Part shown: in pieces, positions 7,975 to 15,618 of the stretch
Position numbering within the stretch: the first letter of the stretch is position 1
Layout: each line of letters starts with the position of its first letter
Assembly (NCBI RefSeq): GCF_002025255.2
Contig: NZ_CP054587.1
Span: forward strand, 2,790,001 to 2,854,000
DNA: 64,000 nt
Direction: 5' to 3'
DNA from: Halolamina sp. CBA1230
Lineage (GTDB): Archaea > Halobacteriota > Halobacteria > Halobacteriales > Haloferacaceae
Notes under the pieces: model-generated
Told to the model about the DNA's origin: nothing
Databases searched by the model: none
What the model saw: the letters and a program-made list of their open reading frames with translations, nothing else
Position numbers and translations under genes: made by a program

Positions 7975-8583
7975 TCACTCCCCGAAGCGGCGCTGTCGGT
8001 CCTCGAACTCCCGGACTGCACGGAGGTAGTCCCGCTTCCGGAAATCCCGCCAGTTCACGTCGGTGAAGTACAGCTCCGAGTACGTGGACTGCCAGATCAG
8101 GAAGTCCGAGAGCCGTTCGGCACCGGTTTTGATCAGCAGGTCCGGCTCCTCCGGAAACACCAGGTGGTCGGTGACGGTCTCCTCGTCGACGTCCTCGGGA
8201 TCGAGATCGCCGGCGGCGACGTCCTCGGCCATCTCCCGGACCGCGCGGGCGAACTCCCCGCGGCCGCCGAGGCCGACGTTGATCCGGATCGGCGCGTCGG
8301 CGCGTTCGACGTTCTCGGGGCCGCGGACCGCGACCTCGCGGGGCGCGTCCACGTCGCGGAGCTCGCGGACGAGCGTCGGCGCGACCGCCTCGTCGAGCAC
8401 TGACACCGAGACGGTCACGCGCTCGGCGCCGTAGTCGAACGCCCAGGCGAGCGTCCGCGCTAAGGTGTCGTAGGCGCCCTGTTCGAGCAGATCGCGCTCG
8501 GTCAGCACCAGCGCGACGTGGTCGGGGCCGTCGGGGTCGGCGAGGCGGTGGCGGAGGGCGAGGTAGGCGTCGTACGCTCCCAC
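7975..8583 (-). CDS. Cis-prenyltransferase homologue lacking the DGNR catalytic motif (possible accessory subunit)
   Basis: A 202-residue protein starting at GTG 8583. The C-terminal half is clearly cis-prenyltransferase: PDLLIKTGAERLSDFLIWQ (residues 147-165), YSELYFTDVNWRDF (168-181) and the terminal RxG motif R199-F200-G201. The N-terminal motif that holds the catalytic Asp is replaced by HVALVLTERDL (residues 22-32), so no DGNR is present, and the ENFxRP region is also lost. At 202 residues it is about 50 shorter than bacterial UppS. This is the pattern of NgBR/Nus1-type subunits of two-component enzymes. Its gene converges on a complete uppS and is divergent from the DUF92 gene. A degenerate, inactive paralogue is the alternative. 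Confidence 0.88.
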   Translation of the reverse strand: MGAYDAYLALRHRLADPDGPDHVALVLTERDLLEQGAYDTLARTLAWAFDYGAERVTVSVSVLDEAVAPTLVRELRDVDAPREVAVRGPENVERADAPIRINVGLGGRGEFARAVREMAEDVAAGDLDPEDVDEETVTDHLVFPEEPDLLIKTGAERLSDFLIWQSTYSELYFTDVNWRDFRKRDYLRAVREFEDRQRRFGE

Positions 8584-8687
8584 AAGGGACGGTAGCGCTC
8601 GCGTGCTCGAAAACCCTTCGCCGGCCGGTGAGGCCCACGGAACGACGGGGACGTACCGCGACTGGCCCCAGTGTGGTGTCGGGACCG

Positions 8688-8694
8688 TTAAGTA
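8688..8694 (+). promoter_or_regulatory. TATA-like box of the DUF92 gene
   Basis: TTAAGTA sits 23-29 nt before the GTG start at 8717. It supports this start over the upstream in-frame codon at 8603, which lies before the box. Confidence 0.55.
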
Positions 8695-8716
8695 CGCGTC
8701 GCAGGTAGCCGACGAC

Positions 8717-10072
8717 GTGAACCGGAGGCTCAGGCGTGACGCCGGCTTCGCCGCGGTCTCCCTCCTCGCACTCGCGGCGCCGCTGCTCGGCCGGGCGACG
8801 GTGCTGCCGTTCCTCGCCGTCGCCGGCGCCGCGGCCTTCCTGATCGAGGACGGGCCGCTGTTCGATCTGTTCGCCCGTCCGCGCGACCGACAGGCCGGCC
8901 GACTGTACGGGCTCGCGGCGTTCTCGCTGTCGGCGGCCGTGCTCGCCTTCCTCGCGGCGCCGCCGGTCGCCGCGTCGTACACCATGCCGCTGCCCGCCTT
9001 CGCCGCCAGCGTCGTCGCCGTCGGCGTCGGCAACCTCGGCGCGACGGCGGTCCGGGACCGGTTCGACGAGCAGTTCCTCGTCGTCTCGACGTTCACGGTC
9101 GTCGCCTTCCTCGCCGCGCTGCTGGCACAGCTGATCGTCGTCGCGCTGGCGAGCCTGCCGCTGGTCCCGATGGGCGTCGACGCCGGCCTCGCGGCCGCGC
9201 CGACGTTCACGTTCCACGCCGCGATGGCGGCGCTGGTGGCCGCGCTCACGCGCTCGATGCTCTCGCCGGGCGACGCCGGCGCCGTGACGTTCGCCGTCGG
9301 CGCGTCGATGCTCGTCGTCAGCGGGATCGCACCCGCGATCCACGTCCTCGACGTGGGGCTTGCGCTGGGCGTCGCGCTGTTCCTCGGGATCCTCACCTAC
9401 GCCACCGGCACCGCCTCCGTCGAGGGGATGCTCTCTGGCGTGTTGCTCTGTCTGGTCACCATCGGTCTCGGCGGGCCGGGCTGGTTCGTCCTCCTGCTCA
9501 CCTTCTTCGGCGTGGGGACGCTCTCGACCAAGTTCCGCTACGAGGAGAAAGCCGACCGCGGCGTCGCCGAGGAGAACGAGGGCGCCCGCGGGCTGGGCAA
9601 CGTGCTCGGCAACGCCGGCATCGCGCTCCTCGCGGTCGTCGGCTACGCCGCCGCGGGCGACCTCCCGATGGTCGACGCCGACCTGTTCCGTCTCGCGTTC
9701 GCCGGCTCGCTCGCGACGGCGATGGGCGACACGCTCTCCAGTGAGATCGGCGGGCTGTTCGACACGCCGCGGCTGGTCACGACCGGCGAGCGCGTCCCTC
9801 CCGGTACGGACGGCGCGATCACCTGGCAGGGCGAACTCGCGGGCGTCGTCGGCAGCGCGGTCGTCGGCGTGCTGGCGGTGGCGCTGCTCGGCGTCACGCG
9901 CTCGCCCGGGGTCGTGGTCGGCCTCGTCACCGCCGGCGGCCTCGCGGGGATGACCGCCGACAGCGTGCTCGGCGCCACCGTCGAGGGCGACCGCCTCGAG
10001 AACGAGACGGTGAACCTGCTCGCGACGCTTGCGGGCGCGCTGGCGAGCGTGCTGCTCGCCGTTCTGGTGTGA
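8717..10072 (+). CDS. DUF92 (TMEM19/VTE6-like) integral membrane protein, candidate prenyl-phosphate kinase
   Basis: A 451-residue protein with about ten to twelve hydrophobic helices. The signature region near residues 270-300 reads GVGTLSTKFRYEEKADRGVA and continues into GLGNVLGN; later come ATAMGDTLSSEIGGL and GMTADSVLGATVEG with conserved Asp residues. These are the hallmarks of DUF92. The plant member VTE6 is a phytyl-phosphate kinase, so a kinase for a polyprenyl or phytyl-type monophosphate is a reasonable inference for the archaeal protein, and the adjacent cis-prenyltransferase genes support prenyl metabolism. It overlaps the next gene by 3 nt (GTGTGA). Confidence 0.87.
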   Translation: MNRRLRRDAGFAAVSLLALAAPLLGRATVLPFLAVAGAAAFLIEDGPLFDLFARPRDRQAGRLYGLAAFSLSAAVLAFLAAPPVAASYTMPLPAFAASVVAVGVGNLGATAVRDRFDEQFLVVSTFTVVAFLAALLAQLIVVALASLPLVPMGVDAGLAAAPTFTFHAAMAALVAALTRSMLSPGDAGAVTFAVGASMLVVSGIAPAIHVLDVGLALGVALFLGILTYATGTASVEGMLSGVLLCLVTIGLGGPGWFVLLLTFFGVGTLSTKFRYEEKADRGVAEENEGARGLGNVLGNAGIALLAVVGYAAAGDLPMVDADLFRLAFAGSLATAMGDTLSSEIGGLFDTPRLVTTGERVPPGTDGAITWQGELAGVVGSAVVGVLAVALLGVTRSPGVVVGLVTAGGLAGMTADSVLGATVEGDRLENETVNLLATLAGALASVLLAVLV

Positions 10073-10476
10073 TCCGCGAGGGGCGCTCCGGGGACCGCCC
10101 GACCGTTCGTCGCCTCCAGGAGTGCCTCCCCGAACCGGCCCCGGAGCTGCTCGATCCGGTCGCGGGCGGCGAACTTCTGGTCTCCGTCGCCGACGGCGAC
10201 GTGGTCGGCTACCTGCTCTGGTTTCCGGGCGAGCCGGCCGCCGTCGCGGAGCTGGTCGTCCACCCCGACTACCGCCGGGAGGGTCGCGGCCGCGCGCTGC
10301 TCGGCGCGCTGTTCGACTGTCTCGACCCCGGGGCCGAGGTGACGCTGCGAGTCGCCGCCGACAACGAGGGGGCCAAGGCGCTGTACGAGGAGTTCGGGTT
10401 CGAGCGGATCGCCGTCGAGCCCGACGCTTACGACGACGGACCGGGCTACCTGCTTCGGGCCGTCGTCGGCGGCTGA
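10069..10476 (+). CDS. GNAT-family N-acetyltransferase
   Basis: A 135-residue GNAT domain beginning with a GTG that overlaps the DUF92 stop codon, so the two are translationally coupled. The acetyl-CoA-binding motif A is VVHPDYRREGRGRALL (near residue 65), followed by motif B NEGAKALYEEFGFERI. The substrate is unknown. Coupling to the DUF92 protein suggests a link to the same process, but GNAT proteins are too versatile to say more. Confidence 0.88.
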   Translation: MIREGRSGDRPTVRRLQECLPEPAPELLDPVAGGELLVSVADGDVVGYLLWFPGEPAAVAELVVHPDYRREGRGRALLGALFDCLDPGAEVTLRVAADNEGAKALYEEFGFERIAVEPDAYDDGPGYLLRAVVGG

Positions 10477-10545
10477 GCGGTCGCCCGAAAACGTGCCTCG
10501 ACACGTACGTATACGTGGGTGGAGCCAGCAGTGGTGTGTAAACAC

Positions 10546-11019
10546 ATGGGTAAGGAGCCGTCCGACTCGCGGGCCGTCCGATATCTCGCCGAGAACGGGC
10601 CGTCACCGCGGGAGGAGCTTCCGGTGCAGAACCTCGCGACGACCGTGCGGGCGCTGATCGGGACGCTCAACATCTCCGGCGGGCCCGGCGGCGGCGGGTC
10701 GACCGCGGGCGTCGCCGGCGGCCTGACGGAGGTGGCGTACCTCCGCGGCGAACACGACCTGGAGGCGGTCGTGGAGGCGTGGATCGACGCGAACGAGGAG
10801 CAGGTCGAACAGCTCTCCGCCGACTCCGTCCGGCGGCGACTCCGCGCGTCGGTCCCCCGCGAGCAGCGCGACGTGGTCAGCGAGGTGCTCTCGGCGGCGG
10901 GGCACGAGGTGGACTACACGGGCCGTGGCGGGCGACAGACCGACCCGTTCGAGTGTAGCCTCTGTGGGTCGTCGGTGCCGGATATCGCCGCCCACCTGCC
11001 GGAGTGTCCGGAAGGGTAG
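10546..11019 (+). CDS. Unknown haloarchaeal protein with a C-terminal C2HC finger
   Basis: A 157-residue protein starting at ATG 10546. The N-terminus (DSRAVRYLAENGPSPREEL) resembles a winged-helix start. A Gly-rich linker follows at about residue 47, then a helical middle, and the C-terminus carries C-x2-C-x9-H-x3-C (CSLCGSSVPDIAAHLPEC), a C2HC zinc finger. A DNA- or RNA-binding role is plausible but unproven. Upstream are the palindromic stretch CGTACGTATACG and TGTGTAAACACA (10535-10546), which reaches the A of the start codon. The gene converges on dnaG with a gap of only 6 bp. Confidence 0.75.
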   Translation: MGKEPSDSRAVRYLAENGPSPREELPVQNLATTVRALIGTLNISGGPGGGGSTAGVAGGLTEVAYLRGEHDLEAVVEAWIDANEEQVEQLSADSVRRRLRASVPREQRDVVSEVLSAAGHEVDYTGRGGRQTDPFECSLCGSSVPDIAAHLPECPEG

Positions 11020-11025
11020 CGCAGG

Positions 11026-12465
11026 TCAGGAGAGGAACCCATCGACCGGCCGCACGTGCGGGGTCGCGGGCTGTTTGACGAACTCGCCGGTCGACCGGGC
11101 GACCGCGTGCTGGAGGTCGCGGTCGGCAGCCGCGTCGAGCGTCCGCTGGTCGAGTTCGCCGTCGAGCACCAGCGCGTGAGCGCCCTCGCTGTCGTCGACG
11201 GTCTCGTACGCGTCGTCCGCGGGCGCCTCGGTCAGCGTCGATAGCTCCTCGTCGAGCAGCCGGACCGTGCCGGCGTTCTCGCCGACGACCTCGCGGACGT
11301 GATCGCCGAGCGTCGTTTCCGCCGATTCGTCGTCGGCGTCTTCGGTTTCGCTCGTCGCTCGTTCGGCCTCGGCTGTCGCGTCCGTCGTCTCGTCCGCCGC
11401 GTCGGTCGTGGCTCCCTCGACCTGCTCGACCATCGTCCCCTCGGCGACTGCTGCGGTCGACCCGCCGTCAGCCGTCGGTCCGCTCGCCGCCGAGGCGGAC
11501 GAGCCGCCGGCGTCGGCCGAGTCGTCCGTTCGGTCCGGGTCGTCGCCGATCGAGGCCCCGTCACTGCCGACGAGTGGGTTCCCCTCCGAACTCCCCGATT
11601 CGCGGAGCGTGCCGCCGGTCGCGACCTCTCGGGCCGACTCGGGGTCGCCGGTCTCCCGGGCGCGCTCGTACACCTCGTAGGGCGTTTTCTCCCGGAGCGC
11701 GGCGAGCAGTTCGCCGCGGGGAAGCTCCTCGACGGACTCGCCGTCGGGAGCGAACGCGACGAAGTCGATATCGCCGACCTGTCCGAGTTCGCGGAGGATC
11801 AGTTGGCCGCCGCGGTCGCCGTCGAGGAACGTGGTAGTCGTCCGTTCCTGCGTGAGTTCGGCGATCTCCTCGGGGACGTTGGTCCCCTCGACCGCGACGG
11901 CGTTTTTCACGCCGAACTCGAGCAGGCGGGAGACGTCGGCTCGCCCTTCGACGACGACGACCGCGTCGCCGTCGGCGACGTTCGGGCCGGCCGGGTAGCC
12001 TTCGTACTCGTTCATCTCGCCGGCACGGACCGACTCGCGAACCTCCTCGTGGAGCTCGTCGCTGGTGAGCACGCTCTCCTCGAAGGAGTTCGCGAGCAGT
12101 TCCTTGGCGCGCTGGACGACGATCCGGCGCTTGGCGGCGCGGATGTCCTCGATGTCGGTCACTTCGATCCGGGCCTGACAGGGGCCGACCCGGGAGATGG
12201 TCTCGAGCGACGCCGCGAGGATCGCGGTTTCGACCTTGTCGAGCGAGGAGGCGATCGTCACGTCGCCGAACGACTGCCCGCCCTCGGTCTCGACGCTGAC
12301 GTCGATGCGGCCGACTTTCGAGGAGTCCTGCAGGTCCCGCAGGTCCATCTCGTCGCCGAGCAGGCCCTCGGTCTGGCCGAACACCGCGCCGACGACGTCG
12401 CTCCGTTCGATGACGCCGTCCGCCGATAGCTTCGCGTGGATGAGGTATTTGGCTGTGTCTTGCAT
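11026..12465 (-). CDS. dnaG: Archaeal DnaG-type primase/exosome subunit
   Basis: A 479-residue protein starting at ATG 12465 with the invariant archaeal N-terminus MQDTAKYLIHAKL. The N-terminal domain runs to about residue 165, then the TOPRIM domain carries VVVVEGRADVSRLLEFGVKN with the catalytic Glu, and TFLDGDRGG with the metal-binding Asp residues. After about residue 300 comes a long low-complexity acidic linker of Ser, Ala, Asp and Thr, then a short conserved C-terminal domain (HVREVVGENAGTVRLLDEEL). Archaeal DnaG is also a stable part of the RNA exosome, and the replicative primase in archaea is PriSL. The linker is expanded compared with non-halophiles. Confidence 0.96.
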   Translation of the reverse strand: MQDTAKYLIHAKLSADGVIERSDVVGAVFGQTEGLLGDEMDLRDLQDSSKVGRIDVSVETEGGQSFGDVTIASSLDKVETAILAASLETISRVGPCQARIEVTDIEDIRAAKRRIVVQRAKELLANSFEESVLTSDELHEEVRESVRAGEMNEYEGYPAGPNVADGDAVVVVEGRADVSRLLEFGVKNAVAVEGTNVPEEIAELTQERTTTTFLDGDRGGQLILRELGQVGDIDFVAFAPDGESVEELPRGELLAALREKTPYEVYERARETGDPESAREVATGGTLRESGSSEGNPLVGSDGASIGDDPDRTDDSADAGGSSASAASGPTADGGSTAAVAEGTMVEQVEGATTDAADETTDATAEAERATSETEDADDESAETTLGDHVREVVGENAGTVRLLDEELSTLTEAPADDAYETVDDSEGAHALVLDGELDQRTLDAAADRDLQHAVARSTGEFVKQPATPHVRPVDGFLS

Positions 12466-12633
12466 GGTGAGTGCCCGATCCGGGCTGAATGGTGATGTGC
12501 GGACGGTCGCTCCGTCCATCGGAACGAGGCGATACGGGTGGATATAGCTGTCGTCGTCCGGGAAACACCGGCGTCGAGCATTCGCCGTCGGCCGGAGTCC
12601 GGGGTGGCTCCGCCGGCCGATCCGGGAGAAAAC

Positions 12634-12640
12634 GTTTACC
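12634..12640 (+). promoter_or_regulatory. TATA-like box before the gene at 12663
   Basis: GTTTACC lies 23-29 nt upstream of ATG 12663 and supports that start over the longer open frame from 12489. Confidence 0.5.
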
Positions 12641-12662
12641 GGTGTATCGCGTCGTTCCGGGT

Positions 12663-13217
12663 ATGGACGATCGTGCCCTCCGTGCCGCCGACGCGAACGG
12701 GCGCGCCGAGGAGCGCCCGATTCCTGCCGACCTCGACCTGCCAGCCACGCCCTCGCTGGAGAGCGGCCTCGCACCCACCGAGACCGTGACCCGGCGGATC
12801 GACGCCGGGCCGCTGACGGCGATCCACTACCAGCAGTTCGCGGATCTGCCCCACCAGCACGCCGCCACCACGTCGCTGGGCGAGTCCGGTCCCCGCGTGG
12901 TCGCGACGCTGGCGAACGGGAGCGACGAATCGTGGGCGTACCGCGTCCCGCGCGGCCCCGCGCCGTTCGCCGGCGGGCGTGCGAGCGCCGACGGTACCGA
13001 CGCCGAACTCCGTGCGGCGCCTGTCGACGAGTCCGACGGGTTCGGCGACGGCGTGCTCCGGCCCGGCGAGTCGGTCCGCACGACCGTCTCGATATCGGCG
13101 CTGACCGGCGGCGAACCGGGGTGGCCCGACGGCGAGTTCACGTTCCTCCAGCCGGTCAGCGTCTGGGCCGACGACGCGGCGTACAGCTACAACTGGCAGG
13201 TGACGCTGATCGTCTGA
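12663..13217 (+). CDS. Unknown haloarchaeal protein, mostly beta
   Basis: A 184-residue acidic protein with no signal peptide or membrane segment. The second half has alternating beta-type segments (RVVATLANGSDESWAYRVP, then GESVRTTVSISALTGG and AYSYNWQVTLIV) that look like an immunoglobulin-like sandwich. There are no Cys residues. I do not recognise a characterised family. It is divergent from dnaG across about 200 bp and converges on the membrane protein at 13224. Confidence 0.7.
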   Translation: MDDRALRAADANGRAEERPIPADLDLPATPSLESGLAPTETVTRRIDAGPLTAIHYQQFADLPHQHAATTSLGESGPRVVATLANGSDESWAYRVPRGPAPFAGGRASADGTDAELRAAPVDESDGFGDGVLRPGESVRTTVSISALTGGEPGWPDGEFTFLQPVSVWADDAAYSYNWQVTLIV

Positions 13218-13223
13218 GAAACG

Positions 13224-13631
13224 TCACGGCGCGACGGTCGCCTCGCCGTACAGCGGTATAAACACCAACAGCAGCGACAGCGCGAGGAGGGCAGCGACGG
13301 CCGCGACGCTGCGGGCGGTGGCGGTCGGCCGCCCGAGGAGCGTGAACATCCGTTTCCCGTCCCCGCGAGCGACGGCGACCGCCGCGATCCCGAGCAGCGA
13401 GAGCTGAACGAGGAACTCGACATAGCTCGCTGTCTGACCGAGATCACCGCGGAGGACCGCGACCATGAGCACGGTCGAGGTGAGCGTCAGCGCCGCAGCG
13501 GTGACGGTCGCCGCGTCGTCGGCTGCCACACGGACAGCCGCGGTCAGCCCGAGATTGCCGAGCAGTCGCAGGCCGACTAGCACGGCGACGACCCACGCCG
13601 GCGTCCAGTTGGGGAAGAGCCACTCGAACAC
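13224..13631 (-). CDS. Small four-helix membrane protein, unknown
   Basis: A 135-residue protein with four predicted transmembrane helices: AWVVAVLVGLRLLGNLG, the Thr/Ala-rich second, SLLGIAAVAVARG and the C-terminal AAVAALLALSLLLVFIPL. No catalytic or binding motif is visible. It ends 6 bp from the convergent neighbour and starts 39 bp from the stop of the cyclodeaminase-family gene on the same strand, so it could be the last gene of that transcript. Confidence 0.65.
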   Translation of the reverse strand: MFEWLFPNWTPAWVVAVLVGLRLLGNLGLTAAVRVAADDAATVTAAALTLTSTVLMVAVLRGDLGQTASYVEFLVQLSLLGIAAVAVARGDGKRMFTLLGRPTATARSVAAVAALLALSLLLVFIPLYGEATVAP

Positions 13632-13670
13632 GGCCGGTAGTCGGTCAGCGGCGTCAAAGCCTTTCCGGCG

Positions 13671-14669
13671 CTACTCCCCGGTCAGCGCCCCGCTCGCCGG
13701 CGAGAACTCGATCGTCTCGCCCAGTCCTTCCTCGACGGCCTTCTCGTACAGCAGATACGCGCCCGCGACCGTCTCGATCCCGGTACCGCCGGAGTCGAAC
13801 ACCGTGATCTCCTCCTCGTCGGTTCGGCCCTCGGCCTCGCCGGCGACGACCTCGCCCAGTTCCGCGTGGACGTGATTCTCGTCGACGGCGCCCTCCTCGA
13901 GCGCGTGGAGGAACGACCCGGCGTCCTGGGTCGCTCGCGCCCGGAGGTCCGGAACGTACGTCGATCGCTCGATGGTCGTCGCGTCGAGTTCGCGCTTCTC
14001 GGGGTCGTACTGCCCCATCGCGGTGACGTGGGTGCCGGGTTCCAGGTCGTCGCCGTCGAACACCGGCTCGGATGCGGTAGTCGCGGTGATCACGATATCG
14101 GCGTCCTCGATCGCCGCCGCGGGGGAGGCGACCGCGGCGACGGAGGCGTCGAGACGCTCGTTCATCCCGCCCGCGAACGACTCGCGGTGCTCCTTCGTCG
14201 GGGAGAACACCCAGACTGTCTCGAGGTCGCGGACCGTCGCGGTACAGCGGAGCTGCCCGCGCGCCTGCGCGCCGGAGCCGATGACGGCGACGCTGTCGGC
14301 GTCCTCGCGAGCCAGCGCGTCCACACCGACCGCGCCCGTGGCGCCGGTTTTGAACGGGTTCATCGATGCGCCGTCGAGCAGCGCCAGCGGCTCGCCCGAC
14401 TCGGCGTCGAACAGCGGTGTGGTGAACCAGGCGTCCTCGGCGCCGAAGCCGGCGCTGTACATGTAGCCGCCCATCGCGCCCGTGTCGGGCAGCACCGCGC
14501 CGTAGGTGGTCAGCATCCCCGGCGGGTCCGCGCTCCCGAGTTTGGTTCGCGGCTCGGCGGCGGCGCCCTCGCCACGCTGGCGGTACCCCTCGCGGACGGC
14601 GTCGACGTACTCCGCGGGGTCGGCGAGGCCGTCGAGTTCGTCGCTGCGCAGGAACAGCGTCTCGGTCAT
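13671..14669 (-). CDS. Ornithine cyclodeaminase/mu-crystallin family NAD(P)-dependent enzyme
   Basis: A 332-residue protein of standard family length. The N-terminal substrate domain includes EPRTKLGSADPPGMLTTYG (Arg and Lys ligands near residues 41-43), and the Rossmann motif is VIGSGAQARGQL (near residues 127-138). The later TATTASEPVFDG and AMGQYDPEKREL are also family-typical. Members include ornithine cyclodeaminase, archaeal alanine dehydrogenase, ketimine reductase and lysine cyclodeaminase; the sequence alone does not choose between them. In archaea the alanine dehydrogenase activity is the best precedent. No amino-acid biosynthesis gene lies beside it. Confidence 0.88.
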   Translation of the reverse strand: MTETLFLRSDELDGLADPAEYVDAVREGYRQRGEGAAAEPRTKLGSADPPGMLTTYGAVLPDTGAMGGYMYSAGFGAEDAWFTTPLFDAESGEPLALLDGASMNPFKTGATGAVGVDALAREDADSVAVIGSGAQARGQLRCTATVRDLETVWVFSPTKEHRESFAGGMNERLDASVAAVASPAAAIEDADIVITATTASEPVFDGDDLEPGTHVTAMGQYDPEKRELDATTIERSTYVPDLRARATQDAGSFLHALEEGAVDENHVHAELGEVVAGEAEGRTDEEEITVFDSGGTGIETVAGAYLLYEKAVEEGLGETIEFSPASGALTGE

Positions 14670-14726
14670 ACGCCGAGCGTTGACGGCGAGGGGCTAAAGG
14701 CTACTTGCCGTCGGCGGCGGGGACGG

Positions 14727-14969
14727 TCAGTCGGCGCGGGAGGCCGGCTCCGAGCGCGTGGACGCTTCTACCGCGGACTGAGCCGCCTCGGCCGCCGGCT
14801 CCTCGACCGGCGCTCGCACGAACACCGCGTGGCACACTACGAACGACGACGCCCCGGCGCCGGCGAACAGCGCCGCCCACAACGGCGTCCCGAACAGTGT
14901 GAGCATCGCGGTCACGCCGACCAACACACCCGGGATCAGTGCGAGGACGTAGTCGTAGTAGCCAGTCAT
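14727..14969 (-). CDS. Small two-helix membrane protein, unknown
   Basis: An 80-residue protein with two transmembrane helices (YVLALIPGVLVGVTAMLTLF and LFAGAGASSFVVCHAVFV) and a cytoplasmic-type Ala/Glu-rich tail. I chose ATG 14969 over ATG 14984 because the box TTAATACC on the minus strand (14995-15003) is 26-34 nt from 14969 but too close to 14984. Similar small proteins are common in haloarchaeal genomes. No function is known. Confidence 0.65.
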   Translation of the reverse strand: MTGYYDYVLALIPGVLVGVTAMLTLFGTPLWAALFAGAGASSFVVCHAVFVRAPVEEPAAEAAQSAVEASTRSEPASRAD

Positions 14970-14984
14970 ACTCCGTCGTGACAT

Positions 14985-15105
14985 ACTGTAGCATGGGTAT
15001 TAACTGTTTTCCATAGTTCACTGGTAATCAGAACAGTGGTCACTGATACTGTTTCTACAAATATTGTGGAAGCATAATTATGAATTCTCATAACTTATGA
15101 CTGGC
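14985..15105. promoter_or_regulatory. AT-rich intergenic island with inverted repeats
   Basis: About 110 bp here are far poorer in GC than the surroundings. The stretch holds TTATGA-attc-TCATAA (15078-15093), AACAGT-n10-ACTGTT (15032-15053) and another AACTGTTT at 15003-15010. It lies upstream of the minus-strand gene starting at 14969 and downstream of the DUF3054 gene. It probably contains a promoter with regulator sites; the regulator is unknown. Confidence 0.45.
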
Positions 15106-15168
15106 TGCGCGGGTTCCTACCCGGGCGCTGTGACATCGGTGACGAAACCGCCACGAAAACCGGCCGAC

Positions 15169-15570
15169 TCAGCGGAGTTTGAACGCGACCCAGCGCCACG
15201 CCCCCAACGCGACGGTGCCGGTGACCAGCATCACGACGAGGAAGATCAGCAGCCCCTGGTCGAACGCGCTCTGGACGACGCCGCGGATCGCGACGCCGAT
15301 CACCGCGGCCGGGATCCACGAGCGGATCGCAAGCGGAACGGCAGCCTTCGCGGACTCGGCGGCGCCGGCGGAGTAGGCGCCGATCGGGACGCTCGTGACC
15401 GCCCAGCCCAGCAGGAACGGCGCGGCGGTCTCGAGCAGCGCGACCGCGCCGGTCAGGGAGTTGTGGTTGCTCATGCCGATCGCGATCACGACCAGGATCG
15501 CGACGAGGTCGCCGACCGCCAGCGGCGCGGCCGACCCGTCCACCCGCTTCGAGAGGAACGACTCGCTCAT
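15169..15570 (-). CDS. DUF3054-type membrane protein
   Basis: A 133-residue protein with four transmembrane helices. The first helix reads LAVGDLVAILVVIAIGMSNH and the second contains LLETAAPFLLGWAV, a pattern typical of DUF3054. The family is found in haloarchaea and actinobacteria and has no assigned function. It lies 48 bp downstream of the methyltransferase gene on the same strand, so the two may form one transcript. Confidence 0.72.
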   Translation of the reverse strand: MSESFLSKRVDGSAAPLAVGDLVAILVVIAIGMSNHNSLTGAVALLETAAPFLLGWAVTSVPIGAYSAGAAESAKAAVPLAIRSWIPAAVIGVAIRGVVQSAFDQGLLIFLVVMLVTGTVALGAWRWVAFKLR

Positions 15571-15618
15571 GGCTCCGGGTTTCCGCTCCCCCCTACTGAC
15601 TCCTTCGCTCCGAGCCGC

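Noticed and set aside
7880-10606. A 908-codon minus-strand frame over DUF92 and the acetyltransferase
   Set aside because: Antisense to the DUF92 and GNAT genes and extremely Arg-rich. The prenyltransferase homologue in this area is in another frame.
13671-14669. Naming the gene as alanine dehydrogenase or ornithine cyclodeaminase
   Set aside because: The family contains several activities and no neighbouring gene decides between them, so only the family is reported.
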